In this document: positions 9,551 through 17,742 of the stretch, in pieces
Layout of the letters: every line of letters begins with the position of its first letter
How positions within the stretch are numbered: the stretch's first letter is position 1
Source of the DNA: Cupriavidus pauculus
GTDB taxonomy: Bacteria > Pseudomonadota > Gammaproteobacteria > Burkholderiales > Burkholderiaceae
Direction: 5' to 3'
DNA: 64,000 nucleotides
Assembly: GCF_008693385.1 (NCBI RefSeq)
Contig: NZ_CP044067.1
Location: 2,461,501 to 2,525,500 of the forward strand
The notes under the pieces: model-generated
The model's input: the letters and a program-made list of their open reading frames with translations, nothing else
Database searches by the model: none
Told to the model about the DNA's origin: nothing
Made by a program: the position numbers and the translations under genes

Positions 9551-9671
9551 GGTTTGCCTTCCGATCAGTCAGTTTTTGTTACTGCCTGATTCAACTGGAT
9601 TCGAACGAGGTCGAACTAAGTTCGGTGTTTCGTTTCGAACCTGTACGTTTCTTACTCGTACTTAGTCGCCC

Positions 9672-10319
9672 ATGAAGCTCTCCGGTTTCCATCCCGTCGC
9701 ACTCGCTCCCATCGTGGCCCCCATCGCCGCCGTCATGGTGGTTTCCGTCGCCCACGCGCAGGCCGTCGATACCAAGGCCGCGCCGGACCGCCTCGTGCGC
9801 GCGGCCGTCGAGGGCGTGATTTCCCAGATTCAGTCCAACCCCGACACCCGCAGCGGCGATCTGTCCAAGATCACGGCCGTCGTGCAGAAGCAGTTCCTGC
9901 CGTACACGGACTTCGGGCGGACCACCCGCCTCGCCGTCGGCACCGCGTGGAAGACCGCGACGCCCGAGCAGCAGAAGACGCTGCAGGAACAGTTCACCCA
10001 GTTGCTCGTGCGTAGCTATGCGGTCTCGCTGTCGCAGCTCCGCGACCAGAATCCCAAGTTCCGCTACCAGCCGCCGCAGGCCGGCAGCAATGCCAACGAC
10101 GCGGTCGTCGGCACGCGCGTGCTGAACAACGGCGACGAAATGCTGATCGACTACCGTCTGACGAAAACCGCCGACGGCTGGAAGATCTACGACATCAATA
10201 TGATGGGCGCCTGGCTCATCGAGGTCTATCGCAAGCAGTTCTCCGATATCGTCGCGCGCGACGGCGTGGACGGACTCGTCAAGTACCTCACCAACCATAA
10301 CGCACGCGGCGCCGCCTGA
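9672..10319 (+). CDS. hpnM: MlaC/Ttg2-family periplasmic lipid carrier, hopanoid-associated HpnM
   Basis: A 215-residue exported protein with a signal peptide (1-29, ending A-H-A) and an MlaC fold. The family V-G-T-A-W, Q-F-T-Q-L-L-V-R-S-Y and K-I-Y-D-I-N stretches are all present. MlaC proteins carry a lipid in the periplasm between an inner-membrane complex and an outer-membrane lipoprotein. Position opposite hpnN, and the absence of mlaFED nearby, favour the HpnM subtype. It probably hands lipid between HpnN and the outer membrane; this is inferred. Confidence 0.85.
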   Translation: MKLSGFHPVALAPIVAPIAAVMVVSVAHAQAVDTKAAPDRLVRAAVEGVISQIQSNPDTRSGDLSKITAVVQKQFLPYTDFGRTTRLAVGTAWKTATPEQQKTLQEQFTQLLVRSYAVSLSQLRDQNPKFRYQPPQAGSNANDAVVGTRVLNNGDEMLIDYRLTKTADGWKIYDINMMGAWLIEVYRKQFSDIVARDGVDGLVKYLTNHNARGAA

Positions 10320-10506
10320 GGGCCGCGGCGGTCCTGTCATTCGTCGGGGCAGTCCCGACTATGGTGGGATCGCCGCCGCGTTTGTATCCGGGTTTGTATC
10401 GGTAGCGGCGCAGCGACCTGTCCCGGCGCGTTTTTTTTAAACGTTTTGTATCGCCGCCGATACCGGACACACGGCGAAACACAGCGCGTTTCCTCCCCCG
10501 CTATAA

Positions 10507-10526
10507 CTCCCGTCACCTGACGGGAG
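10507..10526. promoter_or_regulatory. Perfect palindrome upstream of the bufferin operon
   Basis: A 9-base inverted repeat (CTCCCGTCA / TGACGGGAG) with a 2-base centre overlaps the end of a TATAAC -10-like hexamer (10502-10507), about 75 bases before bufA1. Placement at the likely transcription start suggests an operator. No good -35 is visible, so an alternative sigma factor or an activator may be needed. Three TTGTATC copies lie 60-130 bases further upstream. Confidence 0.45.
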
Positions 10527-10599
10527 CGCGCGAATCGTCCGACACTCTCCTCGTTGTTCTCCCGCCAGGTTGACCCTCAACCTCACATCGGGAGAACCC

Positions 10600-10875
10600 A
10601 TGCCTAACAAGCGCGCCGCCCTCGCGGCTTCCCTCGCGGTCTCGATCGCCGCACTCGCCAACATCGCCCACGCCGAGGGCAAGAAATCCACCGAGAAGTG
10701 CTACGGCGTGGCCCTCGCGGGACAGAACGACTGTGCCGCCGGCGCCGGGACCACGTGCGCGGCCACGTCCAAACGCGATTACCAGGGCGATGCCTGGAAG
10801 CTCGTCGAGAAGGGCACCTGCACCGAGATCAAGACGCCCAAGGGCCCGGGTTCGCTCACGCCGGTCAAGCGATGA
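10600..10875 (+). CDS. bufA1: Bufferin precursor BufA1 (DUF2282)
   Basis: A 91-residue exported precursor: signal peptide 1-25 (ending A-H-A), then a small domain with exactly four Cys (34, 45, 53, 74), the DUF2282 hallmark. In the bufferin family these Cys are modified by the BufB/BufC enzyme complex and the product binds copper in the periplasm. GGAG lies before the ATG at 10600. The stop overlaps the DoxX start as ATGA, and bufB and bufC follow, so the operon identity is firm. Confidence 0.9.
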   Translation: MPNKRAALAASLAVSIAALANIAHAEGKKSTEKCYGVALAGQNDCAAGAGTTCAATSKRDYQGDAWKLVEKGTCTEIKTPKGPGSLTPVKR

Positions 10876-11297
10876 ACCGCTGGGCCGACCGCATCCTGCC
10901 GCCCGCGCTGCTGTTGCTGGTGGCGCGGCTGGGCATCGCGTCGGTGTTCTTTCTTTCGGGCCGGACCAAGGTGGAAGGCCTGCTGACGATCAAGGACACC
11001 ACGTACGAGCTGTTTCGCGCCGAGTACGCGCTGCCGCTGATCCCGCCCGATCTCGCGGCGCAGCTGGCGACCGTGTCGGAGCATCTGTTCCCGATCCTGC
11101 TCGTGCTGGGGCTGTTCACGCGGCCGGCCGCGCTGGCGCTGCTCGGCATGACCGCCGTGATCGAGATCTTCGTCTATCCCGACGCATGGGCCACGCATCT
11201 GAGCTGGGCCGGGCTGCTGTTGCCGCTGATCGCGCGGGGCGGCGGACGGTGGTCGCTCGATGCAATGCTGTGGCGGCGCGCGCCGGATCTTCGCTGA
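10872..11297 (+). CDS. DoxX-family membrane protein of the bufferin operon
   Basis: The 141-residue protein has four predicted transmembrane helices and a DoxX core: A-R-L-x-x-x-x-x-F-x-x-S-G near 18-30, followed by a region around E-H-L-F-P that matches the family. DoxX proteins recur in bufferin-type operons, often with an unclear redox role. It overlaps bufA1 by 4 bases and is followed by bufB after 10 bases. Confidence 0.85.
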   Translation: MNRWADRILPPALLLLVARLGIASVFFLSGRTKVEGLLTIKDTTYELFRAEYALPLIPPDLAAQLATVSEHLFPILLVLGLFTRPAALALLGMTAVIEIFVYPDAWATHLSWAGLLLPLIARGGGRWSLDAMLWRRAPDLR

Positions 11298-11307
11298 GGC
11301 CATCGAC

Positions 11308-12171
11308 ATGCCACTTCCCAATACCGCGTTCTCCGGCTTTGGCCTCGGCCTGCGCAAGGAGCACTATCGCGATTTCCTCGACGGCGAGGTTCCGGTCGAC
11401 TTCGTCGAGGTCATCTCCGAGAACTTCATGGTCGAGGGCGGGCAGCCTCGCCATATCCTGCGGCAGGTGCGCGCGCGCCATCCGGTGGCGTTGCATGGCG
11501 TGTCGATGTCGATCGGCTCGGCGGACGGGCTCGATCGCGACTACCTGCGCCGCCTGCGCGCGCTGGTGGACGAGGTCGAGCCGCTGTTCGTGTCCGACCA
11601 TCTGTGCTGGACGCGCATCGACGGGTTTCAGTCGCACGACCTGCTGCCCGTGCCTTACACGGAGGAGGCACTCGGTGTCGTGTGCGCGAACATCGCCCAG
11701 GCACAGGATGCGCTCGGCCGCGCGATGCTGATCGAGAATCCGTCGAGCTATATCGCGTTTCCGGGCGCGGCCATGACCGAATGGGAGTTTCTGGCGGAGA
11801 TGTGCCGGCGGACGGGCTGCGACCTGCTGCTCGACGTCAACAATATCTACGTCAGCGCGGCCAACCATGGCTTCGATGCGCAGGCGTATCTCGCCGGCGT
11901 GCCCGCCGGGCGCGTGCGGCAGATCCATCTGGCCGGACACAGCGTCGGCAAGGACCTGCTGATCGATACGCACGATGCGCCCGTGTGCGCCGATGTGTGG
12001 GCGCTCTATGCGCGGGCCATGTCGCTGGTCGGGCCGGTGGCGACGATGATCGAGCGCGATGCGGAGGTGCCGCCGCTGGGGACGCTGCTCGACGAGCTCG
12101 CGCTGGCCCGCATGCACGCCAGCATGCCCGGCCGCCCGCACGCCTCGTCCGACATGCAGGAGGCCGCATGA
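11308..12171 (+). CDS. bufB: BufB: DUF692 multinuclear iron oxygenase-like enzyme
   Basis: The 287-residue protein has a DUF692 (MbnB-like) TIM-barrel. It carries N-P-S-S-Y-I at about 153-158 and L-L-L-D-V-N-N-I-Y-V at about 180-189, and I-H-L-A-G-H at about 213. These supply the Asp/Asn/His/Glu ligands for the iron cluster. The family modifies Cys residues in its precursor peptide, here BufA1, together with BufC. GAGG lies 9 bases before the ATG at 11308, and the stop overlaps the next start as ATGA. Confidence 0.9.
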   Translation: MPLPNTAFSGFGLGLRKEHYRDFLDGEVPVDFVEVISENFMVEGGQPRHILRQVRARHPVALHGVSMSIGSADGLDRDYLRRLRALVDEVEPLFVSDHLCWTRIDGFQSHDLLPVPYTEEALGVVCANIAQAQDALGRAMLIENPSSYIAFPGAAMTEWEFLAEMCRRTGCDLLLDVNNIYVSAANHGFDAQAYLAGVPAGRVRQIHLAGHSVGKDLLIDTHDAPVCADVWALYARAMSLVGPVATMIERDAEVPPLGTLLDELALARMHASMPGRPHASSDMQEAA

Positions 12172-12489
12172 CGCTCGCCGAACTCCAGCACGACTTCCGC
12201 GCGTGGCTCGTCGATGCATCGCCGGACGCGGCCGATCGCGTGATCGGCGCCGGGCATCCGGGCCTCGCGGTGTATCGGAACAACTATCGCGCGCAGAGGG
12301 CGGGATGCGCCGAGGCTGCGCACGCGAAGACGCGCAATCGCCTTTCGCCGCGGGAGGCCGCATGACGCTCGCCGAACTCCAGCACGACTTCCGCGCGTGG
12401 CTCGTCGATGCATCGCCGGACGCGGCCGATCGCGTGATCGGCGCCGGGCATCCGGGCCTCGCGGTGTATCAGAACAACTATCGCGCGCA
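12159..12489 (+). repeat. 137-base tandem direct repeat at the bufC 5' end (194-base period)
   Basis: Bases 12159-12295 and 12353-12489 are identical except for one G/A difference (12277 versus 12471). Both copies include the ribosome-binding GGAGG, the ATGA overlap and the first codons of bufC. After the identical block the first copy continues as a diverged bufC-like sequence up to the second copy. Confidence 0.92.
12168..12365 (+). pseudogene. Truncated bufC copy (65 codons), coupled in the operon
   Basis: This reading frame begins with the same 36 codons as bufC except for one Arg/Gln change, then drifts to a related but diverged sequence (A-E-A-A-H-A-K-T-R-N-R-L versus L-E-A-S-Y-P-K-T-R-D-R-L). 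It stops after S-P-R-E-A-A at the ATGA where full-length bufC starts. It overlaps bufB by 4 bases and bufC by 4 bases, so ribosome coupling through the operon is preserved. It is too short to be a working BufC partner. It could still be a translated peptide whose only job is coupling. Confidence 0.75.
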
Positions 12490-13114
12490 ACTGGTCGGTT
12501 GCCTCGAAGCCTCGTATCCGAAAACGCGCGATCGGCTCGGCCACGCGGCGTTCCTCCATACCGCGATCACGCATATCGACGCACGCCCTCCGCATGCCTG
12601 GACGCTCGATGCCTATGCCGACGGGTTTGGCGACACGCTTGCCACGCTGTTCCCCGACAACCCCGACCTCGAGGAACTCGCGTGGATCGAGCATGCGCTC
12701 TCCACGGCGTTCGTGGCGGCCGACGCCGCGCCGCTCGACGCCGCCGATCTGGCCGCACTCGACTGGGACCATGCGCGCCTGTGCCTGTCGCCGGCCCTGC
12801 GCATGCGCGCGGTCACCACCAACGCCGAGCGTGTGTGGCACGACGCCACAGAGGCCGAGATGCTGCCCGAACCCGCGGCGCTGCTGGTCTGGCGACAGGA
12901 CTACACATCGTGCCTGCGTCAGGTATCGATGCTCGAGTTCGAGGCGCTGACGCAGCTGCGCCGCGACGGCAGCTTTGCCGCGCTCTGCGACATGCTGGCC
13001 GAACGGCTCGGCGAAGACGCGGGTGTCGCGCAGGCGGGCGCATGGCTCGCCGGGTGGATCGGCAGCGCGCTGATCGTCACCACACCGCCGGAAGAGGAGC
13101 CCTCATGTCCGTGA
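12362..13114 (+). CDS. bufC: BufC: DUF2063 / HvfC-family partner of BufB
   Basis: The 250-residue protein opens with a DUF2063 domain (about 5-95, with the family pattern G-L-x-V-Y-x-N-N-Y-R-A-Q-L and a Y-P-K-T-R-x-R-L region). A C-terminal domain of helices and beta strands follows. In bufferin and methanobactin-like systems this protein holds the precursor leader for BufB. The ATG at 12362 overlaps the stop of the truncated copy, and its own stop overlaps the downstream hydrolase by 10 bases. Confidence 0.88.
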   Translation: MTLAELQHDFRAWLVDASPDAADRVIGAGHPGLAVYQNNYRAQLVGCLEASYPKTRDRLGHAAFLHTAITHIDARPPHAWTLDAYADGFGDTLATLFPDNPDLEELAWIEHALSTAFVAADAAPLDAADLAALDWDHARLCLSPALRMRAVTTNAERVWHDATEAEMLPEPAALLVWRQDYTSCLRQVSMLEFEALTQLRRDGSFAALCDMLAERLGEDAGVAQAGAWLAGWIGSALIVTTPPEEEPSCP

Positions 13115-13923
13115 ACCCGACGCACCCGCTGCGCCGCGCCCGCACCGACCTGCTCGATATCGGCTACCTGACCGCCGGGGACGAGACCGCCCGCCCCGTG
13201 GTCCTACTGCACGGCTTCCCTTACGACGTCCGCGCGTTCGACGCCGTGACACCACGGCTAGCCGCGCAAGGCGCGCGCGTCATCGTGCCGTACCTGCGTG
13301 GCCACGGTCCCACACGATTCCACGACGCCGCCACGCCCCGCATCGGCGAACGCGCGGCGCTGGGACAGGACGTGATCGACCTGATGGATGCACTGCATAT
13401 TCCCGAGGCGGTATTCGCGGGCTTCGACACGGGCGGCCGCGCGGCCAGCGCCGCCGCCGCATTGCGCCCGACGCGCTGCGTGGGCCTGATCGCAGCGTCC
13501 GAAGACCGCGTGGCCGACCGCGCCGCGCTGCGCGAACCGCAGCCCCCGCGCACCGAGTGGGACCACTGGTATCGCTTCTATCTGCTGACCGAACGTGGCC
13601 GCGCGGGCCTTGCACGACATCGGCGCGCGATCGCGCGCATGGTCTGGCGCGATCAACTCGTCCAGTACGACGACGATCTGTTCGACCGTTCCGCAAGGAC
13701 GTTCGACAACCGCGACTTTATCGCCGTGACCGTGCAGGGCCTGCGCCACCAGTTCGGTGACGACGCGGGCCATGCCGACCAGGCGGATGCCGACCGCAAG
13801 ATCGCGCAGGCACCCGCGCACGGCCGTCCGGCCTTCGCCATCGACACGCTGCCACAGAACGACCCATCCGCGTGGGTGGAAGCCGCGCTGCAATGCATGC
13901 GGCAAGGCAAATGGCGCACCTGA
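13105..13923 (+). CDS. Alpha/beta hydrolase, Asp-nucleophile type, possibly inactive
   Basis: The 272-residue protein has the oxyanion motif H-G-F-P (36-39) and a nucleophile elbow G-F-D-T-G-G with Asp108. Asp at this place is seen in epoxide hydrolases and haloalkane/haloacetate dehalogenases, where esterases have Ser. The usual C-terminal G-H-F-P-x-x-E-x-P with the catalytic His is replaced by I-D-T-L-P-Q-N-D-P. A working triad is therefore not evident. It overlaps bufC by 10 bases and is translated from the same message. Such a gene is not a core bufferin gene, and its role here is unknown. Confidence 0.75.
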   Translation: MSVNPTHPLRRARTDLLDIGYLTAGDETARPVVLLHGFPYDVRAFDAVTPRLAAQGARVIVPYLRGHGPTRFHDAATPRIGERAALGQDVIDLMDALHIPEAVFAGFDTGGRAASAAAALRPTRCVGLIAASEDRVADRAALREPQPPRTEWDHWYRFYLLTERGRAGLARHRRAIARMVWRDQLVQYDDDLFDRSARTFDNRDFIAVTVQGLRHQFGDDAGHADQADADRKIAQAPAHGRPAFAIDTLPQNDPSAWVEAALQCMRQGKWRT

Positions 13924-13960
13924 CTCACCTCGAGCTTTTCCCCCACACAAGGAGACTTTC

Positions 13961-15286
13961 ATGAGCACGACATCGCAACCCACGACCGAGGCGGTCGATT
14001 ACCTTCGCGTGGACACCTACACCAGCGGCATCATCGGGCCGAGCCAGCCGATGCTGGGCCCGCTGGCCGATGGCGGCACGCTTGTCACCGGCACGCCGCC
14101 GGGCTGCTGGGGTCCGATGATCACGCCCGCGTTCGAAGGCGGACACGAGGTCACGCAGCCCGTGTACGTCGCCGGTGCCGAGGTCGGCGATGCGGTCGCG
14201 CTCGATATCCGGCGCATGCGCGTCACGTCGGCCGCGACGTCGTCCGGCGTCATGCGCTTCGTCGAAGGCCGCTACAACGGCGATCCGTTCGTCGCCAAGT
14301 TCTGCGGCCACTGCGGCACCGAGCATCCGGCATCGCATGTCGAGGGCATCGGCGAGGACGCGATCCGCTGCAATCACTGCGGCGCGGAAGTCAGCGCGTT
14401 CCGCTTCAGCCACGGCTACGTGATCGTGTTCGATGCGGAGAACGAGGTCAGCCTAACGGTCAACCAGCAGGTCGCGGACCGTCTTGCCGGCAAGGCATCG
14501 GAGATGTCCGCGCTGCCCGACCATGCGGCGCAGCACTCGATCCTCTCCCTGGCGCGCGCGGACATCCCGGGCGTGGCCGCACCGATGCGCCCGTTCCTCG
14601 GCAATATCGGCACCACGCCGTCGCGCGACCTGCCGGACTCGCACAACTGCGCGGACTTCGGCCAGCACCTGATCGGCGCGCCGCACCGCTTCGGCATGAC
14701 CGAGGCACAACTGCATGCGGCCAAGACCGACGGCCATATGGACACGAACTCGGTGCGCGAAGGCTGCATCCTGATCTGCCCGGTCAAGGTGCCCGGCGCC
14801 GGCGTGTATATGGGCGATATGCACGCGCAGCAGGGCAACGGCGAAATCGCGGGCCATGCCACCGACGTGTCGGGCGAAACCGAGCTGACGGTCGAGGTCA
14901 TCAAGCACCTGACGATCGACGGCCCGATCCTGTTGCAGAACCTCGACGACCTGCCCCCGATGGCCCGCCCGATGACCGCCGCCCAGCGGCAAAAGGTCGC
15001 CGAGCTGGGCGAACGCTGGGGCCAGCGCGAGATCGAGCAAAGCGGACCCATCACGTTTATCGGCAGCGGCGTGGACCTGAACGCCGCCACAAAGAACGGT
15101 CTGCAGCGCGCGGCAGACGTCACGGGCCTGCCCTACGACGAAGTGCTGAACCGCGCGACGATCAACGGCTCGATCGAAATCAGCCGCTTGCCCGGCACGG
15201 TCCGCGTCACGATCCTGTGCCCCATGCCCATCCTCGACCGCCTCGGCATCGGCCATCTGGTCCGGGAGAAATACCAGATCGGCTAA
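13961..15286 (+). CDS. Acetamidase/formamidase-family amidohydrolase with zinc ribbon
   Basis: The 441-residue protein belongs to the FmdA/AmdA family, which hydrolyses short amides to the acid plus ammonia. Family signs are D-S-H-N-C-A-D-F-G, G-D-M-H-A-Q-Q-G-N-G-E and the D-T-N-S-V-R-E-G-C turn. It also carries an inserted CxxC...CxxC zinc ribbon (C-G-H-C-G and C-N-H-C-G, about residues 112-138), which marks a subfamily distinct from classical FmdA. AAGGAG precedes the ATG at 13961. It stands 37 bases after the bufferin operon, and terminates at the hairpin shared with hpnH. The natural substrate cannot be told. Confidence 0.85.
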   Translation: MSTTSQPTTEAVDYLRVDTYTSGIIGPSQPMLGPLADGGTLVTGTPPGCWGPMITPAFEGGHEVTQPVYVAGAEVGDAVALDIRRMRVTSAATSSGVMRFVEGRYNGDPFVAKFCGHCGTEHPASHVEGIGEDAIRCNHCGAEVSAFRFSHGYVIVFDAENEVSLTVNQQVADRLAGKASEMSALPDHAAQHSILSLARADIPGVAAPMRPFLGNIGTTPSRDLPDSHNCADFGQHLIGAPHRFGMTEAQLHAAKTDGHMDTNSVREGCILICPVKVPGAGVYMGDMHAQQGNGEIAGHATDVSGETELTVEVIKHLTIDGPILLQNLDDLPPMARPMTAAQRQKVAELGERWGQREIEQSGPITFIGSGVDLNAATKNGLQRAADVTGLPYDEVLNRATINGSIEISRLPGTVRVTILCPMPILDRLGIGHLVREKYQIG

Positions 15287-15323
15287 CGCACCACGGGAGC
15301 ATCACGCGTCGGGGCAAAACAAA

Positions 15324-15349
15324 AACGGCTGCGATCGCTCGCAGCCGTT
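15324..15349. terminator. Bidirectional terminator between the amidase and hpnH
   Basis: The 11-base stem AACGGCTGCGA / TCGCAGCCGTT is flanked by A-rich bases on one side and TTCTTGTTT on the other. It separates the convergent amidase (+) and hpnH (-). Confidence 0.85.
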
Positions 15350-15378
15350 CTTGTTTGCGCGGGATACGCCGTACGGGC

Positions 15379-16545
15379 TTAGTGCACCGTGGCGGCATCC
15401 TTGGCGGCGTTGCCTGCCTTGGGCTTCTTCTGCAGGCCGCCGATCTCGGCGAGCTTGATCTCGACGTGGCGCGAGAACACGTAGTCGGCCGGGCGTTGCT
15501 TGTCGAGGTTGATGTCCGGGGCCATCGGGCCCGAAGTCTTCACGCCGCGCAGGGTCACGCCCAGTGCCTTCAGCGGATGGGCGAAGGTGTCGGCCACGGC
15601 CGTCGCTTCGTAGCCGCTGTGGACCATGCAGTCCGCGCACTTTTCGTAGTTGCCGGTACCGTAGGCGTCCCAGTCGGTCTCTTCCATCAGTTCCTTGAAG
15701 GTCTTCACGTAACCTTCGCCGACCAGATAGCACGGACGCTGCCAGCCGAACACCGTACGCGCCGGGTTGCCCCACGGCGTGCAATGGTAGGTCTGGTTGC
15801 CGGCCAGGAAGTCGAGGAACATCGTCGACTGGCTGAATGCCCAGTTCTTGCCGGCATTGCCGCGCGACAGAATGTCGCGGAACAGCTGGCGGGTCTTGCC
15901 GCGGTTCAGGAAGTGCTGCTGATCCGGCGCGCGCTCGTAGGCGTAGCCCGGCGACACGGTGATGCCATCGACGCCCATTTCCTTCACGGTGTCGAAGAAC
16001 TTCGCCACGCGGTCCGGCTTGGCGTCGTTGAACAGCGTGCAGTTGATGTTCACGCGGAAGCCACGCTTCTTGGCTTCGGCGATCGCGGAGACGCAGCGGT
16101 CGTACACGCCTTCCTGGTTCACCGAGTGATCGTGCATCTCGCGGTCGCCGTCGAGGTGGACGGACCAGACGAAGTACGGGCTCGGCTTGTAGTCGTCCAT
16201 CTTCTTTTCCATCAGCAGCGCGTTCGTGCACAGGTACACGAAGCGCTTGCGCGCGATGATGCCCTGGACGATCTCGGGCATGTCGCGATGGAGCAGCGGC
16301 TCGCCGCCGGCGATCGAGACGACGGGGGCGCCGCACTCATCGACTGCCTCGAGGCATTCCGCCACGGACAGGCGCTGGTTCAGGATGGGGTCCGGATAGT
16401 CGATCTTGCCGCAGCCCGAGCAGGCGAGGTTGCAGCGGAACAGGGGCTCGAGCATCAGGGCGAGCGGGTAACGCTTCTGACCGGACAGATGCTTGCGTGC
16501 AATGTAGGCGCCCACGCGGGCGACCTGCAGGAACGGAATGGCCAA
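15379..16545 (-). CDS. hpnH: Adenosylhopane synthase HpnH (radical SAM)
   Basis: HpnH joins a 5'-deoxyadenosyl radical to diploptene, giving adenosylhopane, the first step in extended hopanoid synthesis. The 388-residue protein has the radical-SAM Cys motif CxxxCxxC (C38, C42, C45), the S-I-A-G-G-E-P SAM motif, and the C-terminal HpnH region with extra Cys (Y-E-K-C-A-D-C). A Lys/Ala-rich tail ends the protein. It starts 20 bases after the ispH stop and is co-transcribed with it. Confidence 0.95.
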   Translation of the reverse strand: MAIPFLQVARVGAYIARKHLSGQKRYPLALMLEPLFRCNLACSGCGKIDYPDPILNQRLSVAECLEAVDECGAPVVSIAGGEPLLHRDMPEIVQGIIARKRFVYLCTNALLMEKKMDDYKPSPYFVWSVHLDGDREMHDHSVNQEGVYDRCVSAIAEAKKRGFRVNINCTLFNDAKPDRVAKFFDTVKEMGVDGITVSPGYAYERAPDQQHFLNRGKTRQLFRDILSRGNAGKNWAFSQSTMFLDFLAGNQTYHCTPWGNPARTVFGWQRPCYLVGEGYVKTFKELMEETDWDAYGTGNYEKCADCMVHSGYEATAVADTFAHPLKALGVTLRGVKTSGPMAPDINLDKQRPADYVFSRHVEIKLAEIGGLQKKPKAGNAAKDAATVH

Positions 16546-16565
16546 GGTGCTTCCTTCTGTGGTAT

Positions 16566-17576
16566 TCAGGCTTGCGCTTCGGCTTGCCGGGTGTCGGCTA
16601 GCTGAGCGTCGCTGTCGTCTTCGGTGTCTCTGGCCGTCCTTGCGGCCAGCTTCGGGTCGGCCAGTTCGGCCGGCAGGCGGAATTCGGCATGCTCCTCGCG
16701 GCCTGCCATGGTCGATACTTCGACCGGCCCGAGGCGGCGCAGTGCCGCGATGACGTCTTCCACCATCTCCTCGGGCGCGGACGCCCCGGCGGTAATGCCG
16801 ATCACGCGGGCGTCACGCACCCACGCGGGATCGAGTTCGCTGCCGTCGGCGATCAGATAGCTCGGCACGCCGCTTTCGGCACCGATTTCACGCAGACGGT
16901 TGGAGTTGGAACTGTTGGTGGCGCCAATCACCAGTATCACGTCCACATGCGCGGACAATTCTCGCACCGCACTCTGGCGGTTCTGCGTGGCATAGCAGAT
17001 ATCGCGCGTATCGGGCCCCACCAGGTTGGTGAAGCGCCGATGCAGCGCGGCGATGATATGACGGGTGTCGTCCACGGACAGCGTGGTCTGCGTGACGTAG
17101 GCCACGGGCGCATCCGCGGGAATGTCGAGCGTTCCGACTTCCGCCTCGTTCTGCACCAGGATCACGTTGCCCGGAATCTGGCCCATCGTGCCTTCCACCT
17201 CGGGGTGGCCGGCATGGCCGATAAGAATCACGATGCGGCCGGCCGCCGCGTACTGGCGGCCTTGCGTATGGACCTTGATCACGAGGGGGCAGGTGGCATC
17301 GATCGCATGCAGCTCGCGCTCGCGCGCTTCCGCCACGACCGTCCGCGCCACGCCATGGGCGCTGAATATCGTCACGGCGCCGCCGGGGACCTCATCCAGC
17401 TCTTCCACGAATCGCGCACCCTTTTTCTTCAGGGTTTCGACCACATGCTTGTTGTGGACAATCTCGTGGCGAACGTAAACAGGGGAACCGTGCTTGATCA
17501 GCGCACGGTCGACAATCTCGATCGCGCGCACGACTCCGGCACAGAAGCCCCTGGGCTGGGCAAGGATCACCTGCAT
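16566..17576 (-). CDS. ispH: 4-hydroxy-3-methylbut-2-enyl diphosphate reductase IspH
   Basis: IspH performs the last step of the MEP isoprenoid pathway, giving IPP and DMAPP. The 336-residue enzyme has the three cluster-binding Cys (R-G-F-C-A-G at 12, D-A-T-C-P near 96, D-I-C-Y-A-T near 192). Other conserved motifs, S-S-N-S-N-R-L and [10 protein letters not shown], are present. The start at [14 protein letters not shown] (17576) is the family norm. The gene is transcribed with hpnH, so it probably supplies precursor for hopanoids and may be a second ispH besides a housekeeping copy. Confidence 0.95.
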   Translation of the reverse strand: MQVILAQPRGFCAGVVRAIEIVDRALIKHGSPVYVRHEIVHNKHVVETLKKKGARFVEELDEVPGGAVTIFSAHGVARTVVAEARERELHAIDATCPLVIKVHTQGRQYAAAGRIVILIGHAGHPEVEGTMGQIPGNVILVQNEAEVGTLDIPADAPVAYVTQTTLSVDDTRHIIAALHRRFTNLVGPDTRDICYATQNRQSAVRELSAHVDVILVIGATNSSNSNRLREIGAESGVPSYLIADGSELDPAWVRDARVIGITAGASAPEEMVEDVIAALRRLGPVEVSTMAGREEHAEFRLPAELADPKLAARTARDTEDDSDAQLADTRQAEAQA

Positions 17577-17742
17577 AGAGACGGCCCCCCGACTCTTGTA
17601 CGATTTTTCATCATCTAATTGGTATTTCTGCATCACTTTTCCGACGCACGGTGGTTACTATATACCGGTGCCGATTTTCTTGTTCGATACGTTGGTATGG
17701 GCCAACGTATTTGCAGGGCATTTTGATGACAGGGGAACTGAA

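Noticed and set aside
6689..10319. A complete Mla phospholipid system
   Set aside because: MlaA-like and MlaC-like proteins are here, but no mlaF, mlaE, mlaD or mlaB; the MMPL partner and context point to hopanoid transport.
10420..10440. Intrinsic terminator for hpnM
   Set aside because: A T-run of eight is present but the preceding stem is weak and imperfect, so I did not annotate it.
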